Positions 18,153 through 26,606 of a stretch of DNA of 64,000 nucleotides are shown piece after piece. The translations under genes were made by a program, and so were the position numbers. The stretch is from Ardenticatenaceae bacterium (GTDB taxonomy: Bacteria; Chloroflexota; Anaerolineae; Promineifilales; Promineifilaceae), in the NCBI GenBank assembly GCA_020634455.1, contig JACKBQ010000001.1:2418001-2482000 (forward strand), read 5' to 3'. The notes under the pieces were generated by a model. That model worked only from the letters and a program-made list of their open reading frames with translations. It had not been told where the DNA came from and did not search any database. Each line of letters begins with the position of its first letter. Position 1 is the first letter of the stretch.

Positions 18153-19325
18153 GTGGTGGTGGCGATGACGGTGAATGCGGCGGCCTTCCCAATTGCATTG
18201 GTTACATTTGTAGCGGCGCACCGGCACGCCTATCAAATCCAGCAAATAGTCTGATGTTTCCCGGCTGATGCGCTGCAAATCGTGCTGCTGGCAGTTGGGG
18301 CAGCCAGCGCTGTATTGCCAATCGGGGCGCAGCACGGTGCGACTGTAAACAAACTGCGCTGCCAAGGCTAAAAATCCAAGTAGAGAAACGGCCGTAAAAA
18401 TTCGCGCCCCCCAGCCAAAACCAAGCCAGCTCAACACCCACGGCATCCCGGAAAGTACCGCAATGCGGTCTGTGCGGGCATCGTACTGAAACACAACCAT
18501 TTCAGAGGGGAATTTGGTTTCAAACGCTAGCGGGACTGGCTCCATAGAACGGCCGCTTGCGCCAATGCCCTCGCTGCGCCCCTGAATCATCACATAGGTC
18601 TCGTAAGTGTTGGGCAGCGGCACGCGATACGTTAACTGGTATTGACCATTGCCAGATGGCTCCATCTGGGTTCTGGCATCCTCACTGTCCCAGCGCTGGT
18701 TCTGGAATGAACCAACCGCCACCACGCGGGCAGGCAGCGTGTCGTTGGCAGTGAAGGCGTAACTGCGCGGCCACAAGCGGCTGGGGGGCATCTCTGGGTT
18801 AAAGGTAAAGGTGATGGCCTGATTGGGTTCCGTAATAAAAACCCAGGCCGATTTTTCGGGAACGGCCGAATTCCATACACCACAAGGCAACACGCGCCAC
18901 AAATATTTGCCCGGCTCCTCAAATGTAACCGTGCGCGAGTACAAATTATCGCCAGCAGTGCGGTCGCCATTGCTGCCATCATCCAGCAGCGGTGTGTTGC
19001 GGCCGTCCCAATCCACAAAGTCACCCGTGATGCAGTAGCCACTTTCGGGCTGTACCGGTGGCGTCACGGTCAGGGGTTCAGCGGGACTGCCTGCCGTTGC
19101 CTTAGACAGGGCCAGCCGGGTGAAGGGATTGATGATGAAAAGTACGGCCGTTGCCAGCAGCAACACCATCAAAGCCTCGCGCCACCAGCGAATCTGAGGA
19201 AAGCGGCGCTGCTTGCGCGGGGTAAATCGGTAGCGACGCTCACCTCGGCGACGGCGTGAGGCTGTTTGGCTTTGTTCTTCAACAATTTGGTCTTGTTCTT
19301 TGGCAACGTTGTTTTGCTCAGTCAT
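18144..19325 (-). CDS. Membrane protein with beta-sandwich repeats, cytoplasmic zinc ribbon and His-rich tail
   Basis: 393 residues. A basic N-terminus leads to a membrane helix (~50-70). Then come two beta-sandwich-like modules (~95-170 and ~180-275); the second begins VVAVGSFQNQRW and resembles starch-binding or X25-type surface modules. A second helix (~295-325) is followed by a zinc-ribbon-like segment with CPNCQQ and CNQCNWEG, and a tail HRHRHHHHR. Topology suggests an extracytoplasmic sugar- or wall-binding part and a cytoplasmic metal-binding end. I do not recognise the full family. The stop codon lies within the ACCGATTACCG repeat, so the His tail may owe its length to that insertion. 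Confidence 0.7.
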   Translation of the reverse strand: MTEQNNVAKEQDQIVEEQSQTASRRRRGERRYRFTPRKQRRFPQIRWWREALMVLLLATAVLFIINPFTRLALSKATAGSPAEPLTVTPPVQPESGYCITGDFVDWDGRNTPLLDDGSNGDRTAGDNLYSRTVTFEEPGKYLWRVLPCGVWNSAVPEKSAWVFITEPNQAITFTFNPEMPPSRLWPRSYAFTANDTLPARVVAVGSFQNQRWDSEDARTQMEPSGNGQYQLTYRVPLPNTYETYVMIQGRSEGIGASGRSMEPVPLAFETKFPSEMVVFQYDARTDRIAVLSGMPWVLSWLGFGWGARIFTAVSLLGFLALAAQFVYSRTVLRPDWQYSAGCPNCQQHDLQRISRETSDYLLDLIGVPVRRYKCNQCNWEGRRIHRHRHHHHR

Positions 19326-19386
19326 AGGGGAGAGTTTAATAAGTTCTCAATTTTTGAACAAGCAAATTCACCCAACCTTTACCTGC

Positions 19387-20091
19387 TCAACCCACAATCA
19401 GGCGAATGCCTAACAAAACGAGCAACACCAGTACACCTTGACGGAATTTTTCAGGCGGTATACGGCCGTCTACCCAACGCCCCAGCAGCAACCCCACCCC
19501 AATCCCCGGCAGCGCCCACAGATAATTTTGCCAAACAACGGCCGTAAAATTACCGCTCAGCGCATGAGCCGAGAGCGTAAACAAGCTGTTGATAAAAAAG
19601 TATGCCTGTAAATTGCCTTTGAAAGCGGCTGGCTCCCAACGGCGGCAGGTGCCATAAATGATCACCGGCGGGCCGCTGGTATTGTAAGCCCCACTGAGAA
19701 TACCCCCCACAAAGCCAAAGCCATACGCCCAGCCGGGCTGCCTCAGCTGCGGTAGATGCGGGCCGAACAGCGCATACAGCGCATACCCGGTTACGACCAC
19801 GCCCAAGATGGCCGTGATGATACGGCCGTCCACCGTGCGCAACACATACACCCCCAACGGAATGCCAATGATGGAAGCAATACTCAGTCGCTTAACGGCC
19901 GTAAAATTCAACGCTTCCCAATAGCGACGTAACAAAAAAAGTTCGGCCGTAATGCCTACCAGCGCCACCAGCGGCGTAGCCGTGCCCACCCCAATAACGC
20001 TCACTAACAGCGGCATCGAAACCAGCGCCAGCCCAAAACCAGAAGCAGATTGCACAAAAATCGCAAAGAAAATAATCAGGGTCACAATCAT
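19387..20091 (-). CDS. TauE/SafE (TSUP) family membrane transporter
   Basis: 234 residues from the chosen ATG, with about eight membrane helices. FVQSASGFGLALVSMP near the N-terminus and GGILSGAYNTSGPPVIIY in the middle are the two duplicated TSUP motifs. Members export sulfite, sulfoacetate or other organic anions. The frame is open upstream to 20235, but that extension is encoded by a hairpin repeat (20142-20189) and lacks hydrophobic helices, so I start at 20091. No sulfur-metabolism gene is adjacent. Confidence 0.88.
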   Translation of the reverse strand: MIVTLIIFFAIFVQSASGFGLALVSMPLLVSVIGVGTATPLVALVGITAELFLLRRYWEALNFTAVKRLSIASIIGIPLGVYVLRTVDGRIITAILGVVVTGYALYALFGPHLPQLRQPGWAYGFGFVGGILSGAYNTSGPPVIIYGTCRRWEPAAFKGNLQAYFFINSLFTLSAHALSGNFTAVVWQNYLWALPGIGVGLLLGRWVDGRIPPEKFRQGVLVLLVLLGIRLIVG

Positions 20092-20141
20092 AAGCGGCGG
20101 ATTGTAACCGGACGTACAGCAGACAACCAGCATAATATGAT

Positions 20142-20189
20142 CACGCAAAGGCGCAAAAGAACATTTGAACACTTTTGCGCCTTTACGTG
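20142..20189. repeat. 18-bp hairpin (CACGCAAAGGCGCAAAAG and complement)
   Basis: Arms 20142-20159 and 20172-20189 pair at 17 of 18 bases with a 12-base loop. Two ACGGCCGT copies follow at 20198 and 20223. It sits directly upstream of the TSUP gene. Confidence 0.75.
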
Positions 20190-20256
20190 AAAATAAACGG
20201 CCGTTCCCCATTGTTGTGGAAACGGCCGTCCTCATAACTTTTTTTACAACTACCAG

Positions 20257-20553
20257 CTAAATCAGCGCTTGCCCCGTAACAAGTTGAATGAGCGCCACCA
20301 CAATCAGCGCCAGCCCCCAGCCCCACAGCGGGAAAAACGCCAGGTACGCACCCGCCTTAGCCGAAATCCATTTGGGACGGCCGTTAAAATTCTCATTGCG
20401 CAGCCGATACCCCACATCCAACAGCGTCATCAGCGTGGCCGCAATTAAAACCGCCACCGCATCATTGCCAGGGGCAATCAGCCCGCGCAGCAACAGCCCC
20501 ACAATGGCGCTGCCAAACAAAAAAAGGATCGCCAACCCATTAAGCCGCGTCAT
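20257..20553 (-). CDS. Small membrane protein, unknown
   Basis: 98 residues with three predicted membrane helices (~6-24, ~31-46 and ~70-92). No family recognised. Its start overlaps the end of the upstream gene by 14 bases, which suggests translational coupling in a three-gene operon (20991 to 20257). Confidence 0.6.
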   Translation of the reverse strand: MTRLNGLAILFLFGSAIVGLLLRGLIAPGNDAVAVLIAATLMTLLDVGYRLRNENFNGRPKWISAKAGAYLAFFPLWGWGLALIVVALIQLVTGQALI

Positions 20554-20749
20554 CTTCCACCTTGGCCGCTTTCTTCTGCTTACGCTGCTCAGACCACATC
20601 GCCCACAAATTCAGCACCACCGCCGCCCCCGCAACCGTCGTAAGACGCACAATCAACCGCTCGGCCGACGGAAACGATGTTGCCAACACCGCTCCAATAA
20701 CCACAATAACGACCAATAAACCCACCTGCAATAATTTGCTGTTCTTCAT
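20540..20749 (-). CDS. Small membrane protein, unknown
   Basis: 69 residues with two hydrophobic helices (LLVVIVVIGAVLATSF and LTTVAGAAVVLNLWAMW) and a charged Lys/Glu-rich cytoplasmic tail. Overlaps the next gene by 14 bases and starts two bases after the preceding one ends. Likely an operon of small envelope proteins; function unknown. Confidence 0.6.
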   Translation of the reverse strand: MKNSKLLQVGLLVVIVVIGAVLATSFPSAERLIVRLTTVAGAAVVLNLWAMWSEQRKQKKAAKVEDDAA

Positions 20750-20751
20750 TG

Positions 20752-20991
20752 TTATGACTCCATATTGAATAAATTCCTACGACTGCTTTGATTTTGAACC
20801 ATTGCATCCTGTCGCCAACCCATCTCCCGCAACAGTTCAGCCAGCCGCTCCAAAGTGCCAAAATAAGTGCGCGCGCCGTTGGGCGTTTCCACGTAGCCGC
20901 GCCATACGTCCGGTTCTGCACCGCTCGGCTCAGACCAAATCGCGAGAATAAAGTAGCGTCGTCCAGTTAAGCTATTCATGCGCAGCAGCAT
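20752..20991 (-). CDS. Small soluble protein, unknown
   Basis: 79 residues. The pattern RYFILAIW...WRGYVETPNGARTYFGTLERLAELL resembles short conserved proteins in Chloroflexota in which a beta hairpin is followed by a helix. An ATG 12 bases in (20979, MNSLTGRRYF) is an equally good start. First gene of the 20991-20257 cluster. Confidence 0.55.
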   Translation of the reverse strand: MLLRMNSLTGRRYFILAIWSEPSGAEPDVWRGYVETPNGARTYFGTLERLAELLREMGWRQDAMVQNQSSRRNLFNMES

Positions 20992-21059
20992 ACTGATTGC
21001 GCCTCACGTTTGTCTCACAGGTAAATTAGAAGAAAAAGTATCCCGACAAAATGGGAAAT

Positions 21060-21127
21060 TTAGGAGATTAGAGATTGGGGACTGGAGATTAAAAGTGGAG
21101 CAATCTCTAATCTCCAGTCTCCAATCT
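21060..21127. repeat. GGAGATTAGAGACTGG-family palindrome
   Basis: GGAGATTAGAGATTGGGGAC faces GCAATCTCTAATCTCCAGTC. It lies just downstream of the SARP-like regulator stop codon, in the gap before the small-gene cluster. Confidence 0.75.
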
Positions 21128-21133
21128 ACCTTT

Positions 21134-24100
21134 TTAACGGCCGTATCCCCGTGTCCTTAGCACAAAACCAGACTCCGCCAAAGCCACCCGGTCCCGCTCC
21201 ACCGTGCGCACCGAGACGCCCAGCACCTGCGCCAGATCGTCATCAGTGGGCAGCGCACCTTGGGCAAACGCCTCATCCGCCAGCCGCCGCAGCCGGTGCC
21301 GCCGCAGCCCCATCTTGCCCGATTGTTGCCGAACGGCCGTATCCCCCACACCATCGTCCAACGTCCACGTAATTGGCAACAAATCGTTTGGGGTTAACGG
21401 CCGTCCCAACGGCACATCGGCTTTGGCTAACCAGACGACTTCTGTTTTCGCCTCCTTGCGCCAAAGCTGCTCAATATCCTGATGCACCGACAAATTGTGC
21501 CAGTAATCTCGCCGCAGCCGCGCCTCCGCCAGTAGAAGCGTTAGTGCCAGCTTCTGCTCCCGCGCCAGCGCCAGGTAATGCCGCTCCCCCGTCAGCAAAA
21601 ACTGCACGTACCGGTAATACGTGAGGTTGGAACTCGTCTGCTCAAAATCAATCAGCGGCGTCGCTTTGGCAAAGCTCGCCTCCGCCTCCGCCTGCTTGCC
21701 CAGCATAAACGCCGCCTCTGCATGGCAAATGTACGGTGCCGAGGTAGACGACCCTCGATGCTCGATGTGAACCAGCGCCCGGCTGTGCGCCTCGTATGCC
21801 GCCGCGTAATCTCCCTGCATAAAGCGCAAATTGCCCACCGCCATCCACGCCTGAATCGCCCCACGCCCCGCATCTTCTTGCTGCAGCCAAACTAGCACTG
21901 GCTGAACGGCCGTTTCTGCCGCCTCCAACTGTCCAGCCATCGTATAGCACTCCACCAGCATCGTCCGATCAAACAAATCCATGTACCGATCCTGCAACGA
22001 ACGATTTTGCTGCGTGTGAACCATCAACTCCTCGGCAAACAACACCGACTCTTCATTTTGCCCAATAAACGAACCAATGTGCGCCGCGTTGTACAGCGCA
22101 TTCGTTAACCCCAAAATGTTGTTATCTGCCCGGTGAATTTGAATGAGTTTGTGCTGCGATTTTCGCGCCTCCTCCCAGCGGCTGTCCAATTGCGCCAAAA
22201 TCGCCTGGTAGCTAATCAACTCCGCCCGCAAGCTGTCCAATTCGGGATGTTCAGCAAAAAGTTCTTCCGCCTGAATGAGATAAGTTTGCGCCAACGGCCG
22301 TTCCCGTAAACGTAAATTGGCATGAACCAGCGAAAACAGCGCCTGCGCCTGCAAATACGGTTCATTCGGCAGCGCCTCCGCCAATTTCAGGGCACGATGG
22401 CTGTAATCCAGCGCCTTCTCCGCATCACCAAAAACAAACAGCAGCGCATAAGCCACCTGGTTCAATGCCTGAATTTCGGCCACGTGGTCGCCCAAATCCC
22501 TCGCCAACTCGGTAATTTCTTGACCGATGGCTTGCAGCTCGTCCAGATGCCCCTGGCGCAGCAAATAGTTCAGCAGCAGCAGCAACGCTTGCAGCAGCGA
22601 ATCCAGATCGTTTTCCGCGCGCGCCTGCGCCACCAATGCCCGCGCCTCTTCCAGATTGGTTTCAGCCCAGGCCAGCTTTTGCCGAATGCCCAAATCGAGG
22701 CATTTTAGCGGCAAGTTTTGGCTGGAATCGGCCGTTTTTGGCAACAACTTTAACGCCTGCCCACAATGCATCTCCGCCGTCTTCACATCCTCCAGATGCA
22801 GCGCCCGCTCGGCTGCCCGCCGATGGTAGTGAACGGCCGTTTCCCATTCACCCCCCTGCCCAAAATGCCAAGCCAATGCGGCAGCCTTGGCCCCTGCCTG
22901 CCGCAAAACCTGCCCGGCTCTGGCGTGCCACTTTTGCAAATCCGCCACCGACTGGCTTTGGTAACACGCCGCCCGCACCAAATCGTGCTGAAAAGCGTAG
23001 CCGTGGCTCGTTTCTTGCAGGAAACGGCCGTCTAACAACCCCCGCACCGGAACCGCCCCATCTACCATTGCTTGCCAGGTGCCGTGACCAAACTCCCGCC
23101 CCAAAACGGCCGCTGCCGCCAATGCATCTCGCTCATCTTCAGCTAAATTTGCCAGCCGCACCGCCAACATCTTCTCAAATGAAGCCGCCGGGTCGTCACT
23201 CAGCAGCAGCTCCCGCGCCGCCAGCGGATTGCCGCCCGAAAGCTGATGCAGCCGCACCAGTTCATCGGCCGGGCGCGATTGGTCGAACTCATCTGCCAGT
23301 TCTTCTAGCTCCGCCAAATTGAAACCCGCTAGCGTCAGCCAGTGCGGCGCAAAGTCGCGCTCAAGCTGCTGGATAGCTTGCCACGCTGCCTCATTTCGCC
23401 GCAGTTCCTGGCTGCGAAAACTGAGGATGATGAGCAACGGCCGTTCCCGGCAAACCTGCGCCAGCGTAGGCAGCAGCGGCCAAAAATAGTCGTCGGCCCA
23501 CTGCACATCGTCCAAAAGCAGCATCGTGGGTTCCGTTTGGCAAAGCAAAGTTAGGAGTTTGTGAACGGCCGTTGCCAGGGGCAATGTCGCCGCCTCTTTC
23601 TCTGGTTCAATGGCCGAACGGCGGGCTGAACCTGTGTTCAGTCGCGGCAAAAGCGGCGTCAACAGGCTGCGCAGCAGCGGTGTGATCTGCTCGGCGATTT
23701 GATCCAGCAGCGGGCCAGCGGTGGCCGCCTGTAACACATCCGGCAGCGGCGCGTACCGCTGCGGCGTTTCGTGCTCGATCAGTTCGCCCCAGGCGATCCG
23801 CAGCTTGCGCCGTTGGGCCGAGGCCGCGACCGCTTCCAGCAGGCGCGTTTTGCCCATGCCCGGATCGCCTTCCAGCAAAACCAGGCCACCGCGACCATCG
23901 GCCAGGCGCTCTAGCTGGATCAGCAACCGCCCGCGCTCCGCCTGCCTGCCGATGAGGGGCGGCGGGGCTGGTTGGACGGGAACGGCCGTTTCCCGTTGGT
24001 CACGCAGTTCGGCAATGATGGCTTTTGTTTCAGGTAGCGGGGTCACATCCAGTTCGTCTGCCAGAAGCTGGGCCAGGGTGTCGTACTGCTGCAAAGCGGC

Positions 24101-24685
24101 GGCGTACCGCCCCAGCCGCGCGTACAGGCGAATGGCGGTGGCGTGCGCCGCCTCATTCAGCGGGTCGGCCAGCGTCCAGCGGAGGGCGATGGCCAGCGCT
24201 TCGTTCAGGCGTTCCTGGCCCAGCAAAGCGTGGCAAGTGCGGTCCAGCCCCGTCAGGTACAGCTCGCGCAGTTCCGCCCGCTGGCTGAGCAGCCAGAACG
24301 GGTCCAGCTCTTCCAACAGGTCACCGGTGTACAGATCGAGCGCCGCCTGCCAATCTTCTAATTTGTCGGAGGCTAGTTTTTGGCGGAAAACGGCCGTATC
24401 CAGCCAAACATCATGCAGTGCCAAACTGTCTGGGGTGATGGTGAGGTGGGAAACGCTTGTGCCTAGCTGCCGCCGCAGCCGGTAGAGGGTATTGCTCAGC
24501 AAATGTCGCGCCCGCTCCTCATCCACGTCTGGCCAGAGGGTGCCCGCCAGCCGGGTGCGCGTGGCGGCGTAGCCAGCGGCCTCTTGCAAGCCCAGCAGCC
24601 CTAGCAGCGCCGCCAGGGAGCCAGTGAGGAGTTGGATACGGCCGTCTATTTCCAGCCGCAGCGGGCCAAGCAAATACAATTTCAT
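21134..24685 (-). CDS. Giant SARP-like transcriptional regulator (BTAD-AAA-TPR) with extra C-terminal HTH
   Basis: About 1183 residues. N-terminal OmpR-type winged helix (~1-95; RLAGTLWPDVDEERARHLLS), bacterial transcriptional activator domain (~100-240), P-loop ATPase with Walker A LEGDPGMGKTRLLE and Walker B LLLDDVQWAD, then ~550 residues of helical TPR-like repeats. The C-terminus (LADEAFAQGALPTDDDLAQV) adds a second helix-turn-helix similar to DUF1670/DeoR-type domains. It probably integrates a signal through the TPR/NTPase parts to activate secondary-metabolism or transport genes. The frame extends to 24721, but that stretch is repeat-derived; the ATG at 24685 begins the domain (MKLYLLGPLRLEIDG). 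It carries a dense run of ACGGCCGT copies (13). Confidence 0.9.
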   Translation of the reverse strand: MKLYLLGPLRLEIDGRIQLLTGSLAALLGLLGLQEAAGYAATRTRLAGTLWPDVDEERARHLLSNTLYRLRRQLGTSVSHLTITPDSLALHDVWLDTAVFRQKLASDKLEDWQAALDLYTGDLLEELDPFWLLSQRAELRELYLTGLDRTCHALLGQERLNEALAIALRWTLADPLNEAAHATAIRLYARLGRYAAALQQYDTLAQLLADELDVTPLPETKAIIAELRDQRETAVPVQPAPPPLIGRQAERGRLLIQLERLADGRGGLVLLEGDPGMGKTRLLEAVAASAQRRKLRIAWGELIEHETPQRYAPLPDVLQAATAGPLLDQIAEQITPLLRSLLTPLLPRLNTGSARRSAIEPEKEAATLPLATAVHKLLTLLCQTEPTMLLLDDVQWADDYFWPLLPTLAQVCRERPLLIILSFRSQELRRNEAAWQAIQQLERDFAPHWLTLAGFNLAELEELADEFDQSRPADELVRLHQLSGGNPLAARELLLSDDPAASFEKMLAVRLANLAEDERDALAAAAVLGREFGHGTWQAMVDGAVPVRGLLDGRFLQETSHGYAFQHDLVRAACYQSQSVADLQKWHARAGQVLRQAGAKAAALAWHFGQGGEWETAVHYHRRAAERALHLEDVKTAEMHCGQALKLLPKTADSSQNLPLKCLDLGIRQKLAWAETNLEEARALVAQARAENDLDSLLQALLLLLNYLLRQGHLDELQAIGQEITELARDLGDHVAEIQALNQVAYALLFVFGDAEKALDYSHRALKLAEALPNEPYLQAQALFSLVHANLRLRERPLAQTYLIQAEELFAEHPELDSLRAELISYQAILAQLDSRWEEARKSQHKLIQIHRADNNILGLTNALYNAAHIGSFIGQNEESVLFAEELMVHTQQNRSLQDRYMDLFDRTMLVECYTMAGQLEAAETAVQPVLVWLQQEDAGRGAIQAWMAVGNLRFMQGDYAAAYEAHSRALVHIEHRGSSTSAPYICHAEAAFMLGKQAEAEASFAKATPLIDFEQTSSNLTYYRYVQFLLTGERHYLALAREQKLALTLLLAEARLRRDYWHNLSVHQDIEQLWRKEAKTEVVWLAKADVPLGRPLTPNDLLPITWTLDDGVGDTAVRQQSGKMGLRRHRLRRLADEAFAQGALPTDDDLAQVLGVSVRTVERDRVALAESGFVLRTRGYGR

Positions 24686-24697
24686 CGCATCAATTAT

Positions 24698-24892
24698 GGT
24701 AGGGGCGAGGCAATCGGCCAAACTGCCAATCCAGGCGCACCATCATCTCACCGATTGCCTCGCCCAAGACACCCATAAACCACCATGTTTGGCACAGCAC
24801 AGACCGTGGTGGTTGGGGCATATGGGCGAGGCGGTTGGAGGGGATCGTTTTCAGTTTTTCGCATGATCGCGGCCAACCGCCTCGCTCCTACC
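24698..24892. mobile_element. MITE-like element, GGTAGGGGCGAGGC terminal inverted repeats
   Basis: 195 bp. The 14-base ends (24698-24711 and 24879-24892) pair at 13 of 14. Inside are two hairpins, each built on GGCGAGGC and its complement. No coding capacity. The same layout (GTAGGGG ends, two internal stems) recurs at 45801-45952. Confidence 0.6.
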
Positions 24893-24925
24893 ACCGATAA
24901 CCGTTAACCGATCACCGATTCACCG
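24893..24925. repeat. ACCGATAACCG repeat
   Basis: Tandem ACCGATAACCGTTAACCGATCACCGATTCACCG-type units adjoin the MITE-like element and overlap the last codons of the minus-strand oligopeptide-binding lipoprotein gene, whose stop is at 24912. Confidence 0.6.
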
Positions 24926-26606
24926 CAACGCGGTGCCACTGGCGTACGCCGAGAGGGGGCAGGACGTACCCGTCCAAATCTGGGCTGACGAGGGCGGCTT
25001 GCAGATCATGGCTCACAAACACGACGGGCGCGTCGGCAACGATGCGCCGCTCGATCTCCGCGTACTGCGCCAGACGCGTCGGCACATCTTCCTCAATGCG
25101 GGCCTGTTCCAGCAGGGCATCCACCTCTAGATTGACATAACGTCCGATGTTTTGCGGCGAATCGCCATGATATAAAATGTCGAGGAAGTTTTGCGGGTCG
25201 GGGTAGTCGGCGCACCAGCCGCTTTGGTAAATGTTGCCCGTGTTGCCCGCGTACAGTTCATCGTAATAAATGAATGGGTCTACAACGACGGGCTGGATGG
25301 TGACACCTAACACGTCTTGCCAGAGGGAAATTACGGCCGTTACATACCCGCCAACATCTCCATACCCAGACGTTGTGTAGGTGACCACCGGGAAGCTGCT
25401 GCGGTCGGCGTAGCCCGCCTCGTCCAAAAGCTGATTGGCCCGCGCTGGATCGAACGGGTAGCCGCGAGTGGGATCGCTGGTGTAGCCGGGCATTCCGGGC
25501 GGCAAGGACCCAGTGGCCACCAGCGCATCGCCGCCGGAGAAGGTTTCGATCAGCAGTTCCTTGTCCAGCGCGTAGTTAAACGCCTGCCGTACCCGCACAT
25601 CGTCAAACGGGGCGATTTGGGTGTTGAGACCAATCGTACTGGTGCAGAGGCTGACGCCCAGCGCAAGCTGATCGTGCAGCTCGTTGTTGGGATCCTCCAC
25701 ACGGTCCAAATTGGCCCCGCCAACGCCCACCAGGTCAATCTCGCCATTTTCGTACTGCGACAGCGCCAGCCCCGGCCCCAAATCATAGACGACGTGGCGC
25801 ACGCGGGCGGGTTCCAGGTAGTAGCTGTCATTGCGCACCAGGATGATCTCTTCATCGTCCACCCAGGTTTGCAATTTGAAAGGGCCGGTGCCGTTGGGCG
25901 CGTATTCCCAGTTGCGCGTGTCTACGGTCTCGGAATCCACCACAAAGGCGACGGGGTAAGCCAGCTTCTGCAAAAAGTAGACGACGGGGGCGGTGAGCTG
26001 TACCTCCAGCGTGTAGTCGTCAATCGCCCGCAGGCCGCTGATTTGCTTGGCGTCGCCATCAATCACCGCCTGGATGCCCGCGATGTCGCCCAGGTAGGTT
26101 TGCACGGTGTCGGAGCCGGTATCGGGGTTGGCGGCGCGTTCCCAGCTGAAAATGACGTCCTGGGCGGTGAACGGCCGTCCGTCATGAAACAGCACATTTT
26201 GGCGCAGGTAGAAGGTGTAGATACGGCCGTCTTCGCTCACCTCCCAGCCCGCCGCCAGCTCCGGCTGCACCTGCAAATCAGCGTCCAGCATCACCAATCC
26301 AGAGAAAATGTGCCCCAGCGGGCCGTCGGGGCCACCCAGCGTTTTGGCCGGGTCCAGCGTACGCGGCTGCCCACCCAGCAGAAAAATTGCGTCGTCCCGA
26401 TCAATCTCTGCCTGATTTTGTAGCAGTTGGGGGCTGTTGGTCACCAGTTGGCAGCTTAGGAGGAGCAAAGAAACGACAATTAGCCAGAGAAGGGGTGAGC
26501 GGGTGAAGGGGTGAAGGGGTAACAAGGTGACATTGTGCAGAGATTTCTCTGTGTAACTCTGCGCTTTCTCAGCGCTCCTCTGTGTTCCGCTTTTTTCTTC
26601 AATCAT
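24912..26606 (-). CDS. Extracellular solute-binding lipoprotein, family 5 (peptide/nickel ABC type)
   Basis: 564 residues. Lipobox LLLLSC after a hydrophobic stretch, then a classical SBP_bac_5 body (LDPAKTLGGPDGPLGHIFSG, YTFYLRQNVLFHDGRPFTAQDVIFSW, YGDVGGYVTA). It should bind oligopeptides or similar and deliver them to an ABC importer; no permease or ATPase gene is nearby. The start ATG overlaps the upstream stop as ATGA, so it is translationally coupled to the peptidase gene. Unusually, about 50 residues precede the lipobox, and their codons come from a CACAGAG-family repeat and a CACCCCTTCACCC repeat, so the signal peptide has a long atypical N-region. A TTG near 26524 could be the functional start. 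Confidence 0.9.
   Translation of the reverse strand: MIEEKSGTQRSAEKAQSYTEKSLHNVTLLPLHPFTRSPLLWLIVVSLLLLSCQLVTNSPQLLQNQAEIDRDDAIFLLGGQPRTLDPAKTLGGPDGPLGHIFSGLVMLDADLQVQPELAAGWEVSEDGRIYTFYLRQNVLFHDGRPFTAQDVIFSWERAANPDTGSDTVQTYLGDIAGIQAVIDGDAKQISGLRAIDDYTLEVQLTAPVVYFLQKLAYPVAFVVDSETVDTRNWEYAPNGTGPFKLQTWVDDEEIILVRNDSYYLEPARVRHVVYDLGPGLALSQYENGEIDLVGVGGANLDRVEDPNNELHDQLALGVSLCTSTIGLNTQIAPFDDVRVRQAFNYALDKELLIETFSGGDALVATGSLPPGMPGYTSDPTRGYPFDPARANQLLDEAGYADRSSFPVVTYTTSGYGDVGGYVTAVISLWQDVLGVTIQPVVVDPFIYYDELYAGNTGNIYQSGWCADYPDPQNFLDILYHGDSPQNIGRYVNLEVDALLEQARIEEDVPTRLAQYAEIERRIVADAPVVFVSHDLQAALVSPDLDGYVLPPLGVRQWHRVAVNR
26525..26592. repeat. CACAGAG-family repeat inside the 5' end of the SBP gene
   Basis: + strand reads AGAGATTTCTCTGTGTAACT, then CTCCTCTGTGTTCC, the same units as at 30013-30066 and (reversed) 52476-52520. 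Translated in the minus gene as SGTQRSAEKAQSYTEKSL. Confidence 0.75.

Noticed and set aside
22636..23322. 228-residue plus-strand ORF inside the SARP-like regulator
   Set aside because: Pro/Ala-rich antisense shadow without ribosome-binding site; the minus-strand gene has clear Walker and TPR features.
25317..26423. 368-residue plus-strand ORF opposite the peptide-binding lipoprotein
   Set aside because: Antisense shadow; the minus-strand frame matches SBP family 5 throughout.
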